Shown in pieces: positions 1 to 5,310 of a stretch of 5,310 nt of DNA; the first letter of the stretch is position 1, and each line of letters starts with the position of its first letter. The notes under the pieces are model-generated. The model did no database searches, was not told the DNA's origin, and was given only the letters and a program-made list of their open reading frames with translations. Both the position numbers and the translations under genes were made by a program. Where the stretch lies: assembly GCA_947456915.1 (NCBI GenBank), contig CANGUQ010000298.1:1-5310 (forward strand). The letters run 5' to 3'. This DNA is from Betaproteobacteria bacterium (GTDB lineage Bacteria > Pseudomonadota > Gammaproteobacteria > Burkholderiales > CAIKXV01).

Positions 1-2
1 CC

Positions 3-1175
3 GATCTCGACGAACTCTGGCGACGCTTCAACCGCAGGCTCAACGAACTGCTCGGTGGACGCAAGCGCCCCGGCGACCTTCGCCCCGGGCCCTCGGGGCC
101 CGACGGCGGGGGCGGCATGCCCGGCATCTCGCCCGGGCAGTGGCGAGGCGGGGCGTTCCTGATCGCCGGCATCGTGTTCCTGCTGTGGATGGCGAGCGGC
201 ATCTACATCGTCGCCCCGGCGGAGCGGGGTGTGGTGCTGCGCTTCGGCAAGTTCGTCGAAGAGACCAATCCGGGGCCTCGCTGGCACCTGCCGTGGCCGA
301 TCGAGCGCGTCGAGGTGGTCAACGTCTCGGGCGTGCGCACGCTGGAGATCGGCTACCGGAACAATCCGCGCAACAAGGTGCTGCGCGAGTCGCTGATGCT
401 CACCGATGACGAGAACATCGTCGACGTGCAGTTCGCGGTGCAGTACACGCTGTCCTCGGGCCGGGACTTCCTCCTGTCCGTGCGCAACCCGGAAGAGACC
501 GTGCTGCAGGCGGCGGAGACCGCGATCCGGCAGGTGGTCGGGCGCAGCAAGATGGATGCAGTGCTGTACGAGGACCGGGGCGGGGTGCAGGCCGACGTGC
601 AGAAGAACATGCAGGAAGTGCTCGACCGCTACAAGGTCGGCATCCTGATCAGCAACGTCACGATGCAGGGAGCGCAGCCACCCGAGCAGGTACAGGCGGC
701 GTTCGACGATGCGGTCAAGGCGGGTCAGGACCGGGAGCGGGCGAAGAACGAGGGCGAGGCCTACGCCAACGACATCATCCCGAAGGCGCGCGGTGCAGCC
801 TCGCGCCTCGCCGAGGAGGCCGAGGGCTACCGGCAGCGGGTGATCGCCACCGCCGAGGGTGAAGCAGCGCGCTTCCGGCTGGTAGTCGACGAGTACAACA
901 AGGCGCCACGCGTCACGCGCGACCGGCTCTACATCGACGCCATGAATCAGGTGATGACCAACGCGACCAAGGTGGTGGTGGACCAGCGCCAGGGCAGCAA
1001 CCTGCTGTTCCTGCCGCTCGACCGGCTGCTCGCATCGGTCGGCGCGTCCGGCACTCCCACTGCACCAGGCGATCCGATGGCGGCGACCAAGCCGCCGCCC
1101 GAGCCGGCAGCCACCCCTGACACCGCGCGCTCGCGCGAGGCGTTCCGTTCGCGCGAGCGGGAGCAACGGCAATGA
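3..1175 (+). CDS. hflK: HflK, SPFH/Band 7 membrane protein of the FtsH modulator complex (5' partial)
   Basis: HflK pairs with HflC to form a large membrane-anchored complex that encloses and modulates the FtsH (HflB) protease. The open frame continues upstream of the first ATG at 117 to the window edge. Its first visible residues, DLDELWRRFNRRLNELLGG, are the conserved N-terminal motif of HflK, so the true start lies before the window and ATG 117 is internal. A Gly/Pro-rich linker follows, then a transmembrane helix (about nt 150-215, FLIAGIVFLLWMASGIYIV). The SPFH domain begins at APAERGVVLRFGK and includes GPRWHLPWPIE and the TDDENIVDVQF stretch. Next come a charged, Ala/Glu-rich helical region (RERAKNEGEAYAND to about nt 890) and the HflK-typical LLFLPLDRLL near nt 1003-1032. 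The C-terminus is a Pro/Ala-rich tail ending in Arg/Glu repeats. 390 residues are visible, close to full length. The stop overlaps the hflC start by 4 bases. Confidence 0.96.
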   Translation, partial: DLDELWRRFNRRLNELLGGRKRPGDLRPGPSGPDGGGGMPGISPGQWRGGAFLIAGIVFLLWMASGIYIVAPAERGVVLRFGKFVEETNPGPRWHLPWPIERVEVVNVSGVRTLEIGYRNNPRNKVLRESLMLTDDENIVDVQFAVQYTLSSGRDFLLSVRNPEETVLQAAETAIRQVVGRSKMDAVLYEDRGGVQADVQKNMQEVLDRYKVGILISNVTMQGAQPPEQVQAAFDDAVKAGQDRERAKNEGEAYANDIIPKARGAASRLAEEAEGYRQRVIATAEGEAARFRLVVDEYNKAPRVTRDRLYIDAMNQVMTNATKVVVDQRQGSNLLFLPLDRLLASVGASGTPTAPGDPMAATKPPPEPAATPDTARSREAFRSREREQRQ

Positions 1176-2050
1176 AGAACAATCCGAGCCTTCTTCTGGC
1201 AGTCCTGCTGGTCGTGCTGGTGGGCGCCAGCATGAGCGTGTTCGTCGTGGACCAGCGCCAGAGCGCAATCGTGCTGCGGCTGGGTACGATCGCCAAGGTG
1301 GTCGAGGAACCGGGGCTGAACTTCAAGATCCCGGTGATCGACACGGTGCGCTACTTCGACCGTCGCATTCTCACCATCGACGCACCGGAGCCGGAGCGAT
1401 TCCAGACGTCGGAGAAGAAGAACGTGCTGGTCGACTCGTTCGTCAAGTGGCGGATCGTCGACGTGCGCCAGTACTTCATCAGCGTGCAGGGCAACGAGGC
1501 GGCGGCGGTCAACCGCCTCTCGCAGACGATCAACTCGAGCCTGCGCTCGGAGTTCGGCGCGCGCACCGTGAACGAGGTGATTTCCGGCGAGCGCGACAAG
1601 ATCGTGCAGGTGATGCGCGAGCGCGCCGATGCAGACGCGCGTGCGATCGGAGTCGAGGTGATCGACGTGCGCATCAAGCGGGTCGACTTTCCGCAGGAGG
1701 TGAGCGAGTCGGTCTACCGGCGGATGGAGGCCGAGCGCAAGCGGGTGGCGAACGAACTGCGTTCGACCGGCGCCGCCGAAGGCGAGAAGATCCGAGCCGA
1801 CGCCGACCGCCAGCGCGAGATCATCCTCGCCGAGGCGTTCCGCGACGCGCAGCGCATCAAGGGCGAGGGCGACGCGAAGGCTTCCGCGATCTACACCTCC
1901 GCCTTCCAGTCCAATGCCGAGTTCTTCGCCTTCTATCGCAGCCTGGAGGCGTACAAGCAGAGCTTTGCCGGACGCAACAACGTCTTCGTGCTCGAGCCGA
2001 ACTCGGAGTTCTTCCGCTACTTCCGGTCACCCGGCACGCCGCCCAGATGA
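1172..2050 (+). CDS. hflC: HflC, SPFH/Band 7 partner of HflK
   Basis: HflC is the second subunit of the HflKC complex that controls access of membrane substrates to FtsH. The 292-residue length is normal for the family. Residues 7-25 form an N-terminal signal-anchor helix (LLLAVLLVVLVGASMSVFV). VDQRQSAIVLRLG follows, marking the start of the Band 7 domain, with PGLNFKIPVIDTVRYFDRR and the conserved VDSFVKWRIVD further on. A long charged helix (about residues 185-235, YRRMEAERKRVANELRSTGA onward) leads to SAFQSNAEFFAFYRSLEAYK. The C-terminus FVLEPNSEFFRYF is typical of HflC. The ATG sits in ATGA, overlapping the hflK stop, and GGGAG at 1159-1163 stands 8 bases upstream as a ribosome binding site, which fixes this start. 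Translation is probably coupled to hflK. Nothing looks damaged. Confidence 0.97.
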   Translation: MKNNPSLLLAVLLVVLVGASMSVFVVDQRQSAIVLRLGTIAKVVEEPGLNFKIPVIDTVRYFDRRILTIDAPEPERFQTSEKKNVLVDSFVKWRIVDVRQYFISVQGNEAAAVNRLSQTINSSLRSEFGARTVNEVISGERDKIVQVMRERADADARAIGVEVIDVRIKRVDFPQEVSESVYRRMEAERKRVANELRSTGAAEGEKIRADADRQREIILAEAFRDAQRIKGEGDAKASAIYTSAFQSNAEFFAFYRSLEAYKQSFAGRNNVFVLEPNSEFFRYFRSPGTPPR

Positions 2051-2079
2051 GGTCAGGGCGCATCGCGGAGTGATCGGCG

Positions 2080-2271
2080 GTGGATTTCTGGAATACGCTG
2101 CTCGCGGCCTTCGCCCTGATGCTGGTGCTCGAGGGGGTGCTCCCGTTCATTGCGCCGCAGCTCTGGCGCGAGACGTTCATGCGCATGGTCGCGCTGCCCG
2201 AGCACCAGCTGCGCTTCATCGGGCTGACCTCGATGATCGTCGGTGTGCTGCTGCTGTTCTGGGTGCATTGA
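2080..2271 (+). CDS. DUF2065 (YjeT-like) small inner-membrane protein
   Basis: This 63-residue protein starts with GTG. It has two hydrophobic helices, about residues 6-25 (LLAAFALMLVLEGVLPFIAP) and 44-61 (LRFIGLTSMIVGVLLLFW). A short polar stretch with LWRETFMRMVALPEHQ joins them. The pattern LVLEGxxPFxxPxxWR followed by LRxxGLxSMxxGxxLL matches what I know of the DUF2065 family, which includes E. coli YjeT. That gene also lies just after hflC and before purA. The GTG is chosen because CGGAG at 2066-2070 lies 9 bases upstream and the protein then begins at the usual family position. The gap to hflC is only 29 bases, so it probably shares the hflKC transcript. Its function is unknown. Its position suggests, without proving, a link to HflKC or FtsH. 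Confidence 0.9.
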   Translation: MDFWNTLLAAFALMLVLEGVLPFIAPQLWRETFMRMVALPEHQLRFIGLTSMIVGVLLLFWVH

Positions 2272-2275
2272 GTCT

Positions 2276-2291
2276 GCCGGCACTGACCGGC
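2276..2291 (+). terminator. Weak hairpin after the DUF2065 gene, possible terminator
   Basis: GCCGG (2276-2280) and CCGGC (2287-2291) form a perfect 5-bp GC stem around the 6-base loop CACTGA, starting 4 bases after the DUF2065 stop. The bases that follow (GCCGTCTTCG) are not a T-run, so this is not a standard intrinsic terminator. It could pause polymerase or protect the 3' end. It overlaps the place where the -35 element of the downstream promoter would sit, so it may simply be part of that region. Confidence 0.2.
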
Positions 2292-2308
2292 GCCGTCTTC
2301 GCTAGAAT
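2283..2308 (+). promoter_or_regulatory. Candidate sigma-70 promoter for hisZ-purA
   Basis: TAGAAT at 2303-2308, inside GCTAGAATAC, matches the TATAAT -10 consensus at five of six positions and stands out in otherwise GC-rich sequence. The best -35 match is CTGACC (2283-2288, four of six to TTGACA), but the spacing is only 14 bases. The -35 is therefore weak or replaced by an activator. Transcription would begin near 2314-2316 and give a leader of roughly 200 bases before hisZ that includes the whole repeat array. The location, just past the DUF2065 gene and before the only long gap, supports a promoter here. Confidence 0.5.
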
Positions 2309-2327
2309 ACGGAGCTTGTCGTACCGG

Positions 2328-2469
2328 TCCGGCTGATCGAGGGCCGGGCACCCCTCCGGCGACAGCCGGGCCCCCTCCGGCGACAGCCGGGCACCCTTCC
2401 GGCGACAGCCGGATACCCTTCCGGCAGCAGCCGGTCATCCTTCCGGCAGCAGCCGGTCAACCCTCCGGC
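2328..2469. repeat. Tandem array of 21-22 bp repeats, each with a CCGGC-N4-GCCGG dyad
   Basis: Five consecutive copies begin at 2355, 2376, 2398, 2420 and 2442, so the period is 21 bp once and then 22 bp. Each copy is a 15-base core TCCGGC-N4-GCCGG plus a 6-7 base linker ending in CCC, CCCT, TCCT or similar. The loop is GACA in the first three copies and AGCA in the last two. The five-base stem arms are identical in all five. A degenerate copy precedes the array (TCCGGC at 2328-2333, GCCGG at 2343-2347, 9-base loop) and a half copy follows (TCCGGC at 2464-2469). Because each unit is palindromic, the array has the same potential on both strands. It lies wholly within the hisZ upstream gap, probably in the leader RNA, where it could fold into a string of small hairpins. 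I do not recognise it as a named repeat family. Confidence 0.9.
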
Positions 2470-2523
2470 CGCTCGACGGCTCGTCGCGCTGCCTGTCGGG
2501 TCGCGCACCGGGCCCGTCCGGTC

Positions 2524-3755
2524 ATGACACCCCAGCCGCCCGCAGCGGCGAAGACGTCGATGCGCAACTGGTTGCTGCCCGCTCACATCGAAGACATCCT
2601 GCCGCCGGAGGCGCAGCGGGTGGAGTCGCTGCGGGCGCGGCTGCTGGAACTGTTCCGCACGCACGGCTTCCAGATGGTGATGCCGCCGCTGCTCGAGTAT
2701 GTCGACTCGCTGCGGGTGGGCACCGGCGTGGATCTCGACCTGCGCACGTTCAAGCTGGTCGATCAGTTGTCCGGACGCCTGATGGGGCTGCGCGCAGACA
2801 TCACCCCCCAGGTCGCGCGTATCGACGCCTACCTCGCGCAGCGCCCGGGTATCGCGCGCTATGCCTACTGCGGCAGCGTGCTGCACGCGCGTCCGGCCAC
2901 TGCTGCCGGCCGGCGCGAACTGCTGCAACTGGGGGCGGAGCTGTTCGGCCACGGTGCGGTCGAGAGCGACATCGAGGTGCAGCAACTGCTGCTGGAAGCG
3001 CTGGCGGTCGCCGGCGTGCGCGACGTGCATCTCGATTTCGGACACGTCGGGGTATTCCGCGCGCTGGCGGCACGCGCCGGTATCGACGCGGCGGGCGAGG
3101 CCAGCCTGTTCGCCGCGCTGCAGGCAAAGGACGAGCCGCTCGTGCACGCGCTGACCGCCGAACTCGCGCCGGACTGGCGCGACGCGTTGCGGCGTCTGCC
3201 GCGGCTGTATGGCGATCGTCAGGTGCTGGCGGCAGCGCGCAGCGAGTTGCCGGCGCTGCCGGAGATCGCGCGCGCTCTGAACGAACTCGATGCGATGGCC
3301 GATGCCACCGCTGCGAGCATGGCTTCGCTGCACTTCGATCTGGCCGAACTGCGCGGCTACGGCTACCACAGCGGTGCCGTGTTTGCCGCCTACACCGCGG
3401 GTCATGCGACCGCGATCGCGGCCGGGGGCCGCTACGACGCAGTCGGCCGGGCGTTCGGACGTGGCCGTGCCGCCACCGGGTTCAGTCTGGATCTGCTGGA
3501 ACTGGCGGCGCTGGTCGGGCCGCCGTCGGCGCCGGGTGCCATCCTCGCCCCGGCGGGCGATGCGCACGGACTCGCGCAGGCCGTGGCGGCGTTGCGCGCG
3601 CGCGGCGAGGTCGTGGTCAGCGACCTGCCGGGAGACGAGCGTCCGGTCGAGGAGTTGTGCTGCGACCGCGTGCTGGTGCTGCACGCCGGCCAGTGGCAGG
3701 TCGAACCACGGCGCCCTCTGCAGGACGCTGCACCGTCGTCATCGGGGAAGGAATC

Positions 3756-3771
<16 letters not shown>
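2524..3771 (+). CDS. hisZ: HisZ, ATP phosphoribosyltransferase regulatory subunit (HisRS-like)
   Basis: HisZ is a catalytically inactive histidyl-tRNA synthetase paralogue. With short-form HisG it forms the ATP phosphoribosyltransferase that starts histidine synthesis, and it mediates histidine feedback. The class II synthetase fold is visible: WLLPAHIEDILPPEA (residues 16-30), TFKLVDQLSGRLMGLRADITP (75-95), the motif 2 region CGSVLHARP to LQLGAELFG (116-142), RGYGYHSGAVFAAY (277-290) and motif 3-like AAGGRYDAVG (299-308). No anticodon-binding domain follows, which separates it from HisS. The start is uncertain. ATG 2524 has no Shine-Dalgarno, and family proteins usually begin right before WLLP, which fits ATG 2560 (MRNWLLP). 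The family-like end is near WQVEP (391-395), and the last 20 or so residues look like an unusual extension that reaches 16 bases into purA. Confidence 0.94.
3744..3752 (+). promoter_or_regulatory. Ribosome binding site that fixes the purA start
   Basis: GGGGAAGGA lies inside the 3' end of hisZ, just before the purA ATG at 3756. GGGGA is 7 bases and AAGGA 3 bases from the ATG. It is the best Shine-Dalgarno-like sequence I see in the window. It supports 3756 as the start, not any upstream codon in the same frame, and suggests that purA can be initiated independently of hisZ. Confidence 0.7.
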
Positions 3772-5051
<1,280 letters not shown>

Positions 5052-5064
5052 AGCACCCGCTGGC

Positions 5065-5310
5065 ATGGCTGATCTGCACGTGACCTGGGAGGACTATCGG
5101 CGCGCGATGGAGTCGATATCGCGCGACGTGCTGCGCTCGGGCTGGCGGTTCGACCAGATCGTGTGCATCGCCCGGGGCGGACTGCGCGTGGGCGACGTGC
5201 TCTCGCGCATCTTCGACGTGCCGCTGGCGATCATCTCCACCCAGTCCTACGGGGGCGAGGGTGGCACCGTGCGCGGCCACATCCGCGTCGCGGAACCTCT
5301 GACGATGACG
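5065..5310 (+). CDS. Phosphoribosyltransferase family protein (3' partial)
   Basis: This frame starts at ATG 5065 and is open to the window edge, giving 82 residues. MADLHVTWEDYRRAMESISR is followed by a first beta strand and loop, FDQIVCIARGGLRVGDVLSR (residues 30-49). This is the N-terminal core typical of type I phosphoribosyltransferases, with the ARGG turn. FDVPLAIISTQSYGG comes next. The 13-residue PRPP-binding motif (usually like VLLVDDLVDSG) would lie downstream of the window, so catalytic competence cannot be judged. It resembles the xanthine/hypoxanthine phosphoribosyltransferase-like proteins often found after purA in Betaproteobacteria. Purine salvage is the natural guess, but the substrate cannot be set from this fragment. 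The gap to purA is 13 bases with only a weak ribosome binding site, suggesting co-transcription and perhaps coupling. Confidence 0.88.
   Translation, partial: MADLHVTWEDYRRAMESISRDVLRSGWRFDQIVCIARGGLRVGDVLSRIFDVPLAIISTQSYGGEGGTVRGHIRVAEPLTMT

Noticed and set aside
117..1175. ATG 117 as the real hflK start
   Set aside because: The conserved HflK N-terminal motif DLDELWRRF is encoded in the same open frame upstream of it, from base 3, so the gene begins before the window.
1857..2438. Antisense frame encoding a repetitive Pro/Ala/Gly/Val peptide across the repeat array
   Set aside because: The repeat period is 21-22 bases, so after one copy the frame rotates. The peptide is a by-product of the DNA repeat, and the rest of the frame is antisense to hflC and DUF2065.
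2328..2469. CRISPR array
   Set aside because: The linkers between the 15-base cores are only 6-7 bases and similar to each other, unlike the 25-40 base unique spacers of CRISPR. No cas genes are present.
2328..2469. Replication-origin iterons
   Set aside because: There is no replication initiator gene, AT-rich unwinding region or DnaA-box cluster nearby, and the setting is a chromosomal housekeeping gene cluster.
2302..3684. Long antisense reading frame (460 codons) opposite hisZ and the repeat array
   Set aside because: It is a high-GC shadow of hisZ. The translation is Arg/Gln-rich with no recognisable domain, and hisZ on the + strand is clearly conserved.
3657..3755. Upstream extension of purA from an earlier start in the same frame
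   Set aside because: The added residues are Arg/Ala-rich and lie inside hisZ. The family N-terminus and a strong ribosome binding site both point to ATG 3756.

Overview
The window is a GC-rich stretch with genes packed head to tail, all on the + strand. The order is hflK (5' end cut off) - hflC - small DUF2065 membrane protein gene - hisZ - purA - phosphoribosyltransferase gene (3' end cut off). The separate hisZ regulatory subunit gene, placed between the hflKC block and purA, is an arrangement I associate with Betaproteobacteria. I therefore place the source at about that class and cannot name a genus from sequence alone.

Region 1 (1-2271) is the membrane-protease-modulator block. HflK and HflC are two SPFH/Band 7 proteins that together form the large cage-like complex around the FtsH protease. 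Their genes overlap by 4 bases (ATGA), which suggests coupled translation. A 63-residue two-helix membrane protein of the DUF2065 (YjeT-like) family follows after 29 bases, starts with GTG and probably belongs to the same transcript. hflX or hfq would be expected just upstream of the window.

Region 2 (2272-2523) is the only sizeable intergenic gap, about 250 bases. It holds a weak hairpin just after DUF2065, a good -10-like hexamer (TAGAAT, 2303-2308) and then an array of 21-22 bp tandem repeats. Each repeat carries a perfect CCGGC-N4-GCCGG dyad. The array lies between the putative promoter and hisZ, so it would fall in the hisZ leader RNA. It is the most unusual element in the window.

Region 3 (2524-5310) is metabolic. 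HisZ is the HisRS-like regulatory subunit that works with a short-form HisG (not in the window) in the first step of histidine biosynthesis. PurA converts IMP to adenylosuccinate for AMP synthesis. The partial phosphoribosyltransferase may act in purine salvage. These roles connect, because histidine synthesis consumes ATP and releases AICAR, which returns to IMP, the substrate of PurA. hisZ runs 16 bases into purA and purA ends 13 bases before the phosphoribosyltransferase gene, so the three look co-transcribed.

The genes are conserved housekeeping genes and I see no mobile element, CRISPR array, tRNA or rRNA. The points worth a second look are the repeat array, the unusual hisZ 3' extension into purA, and the uncharacterised DUF2065 protein.
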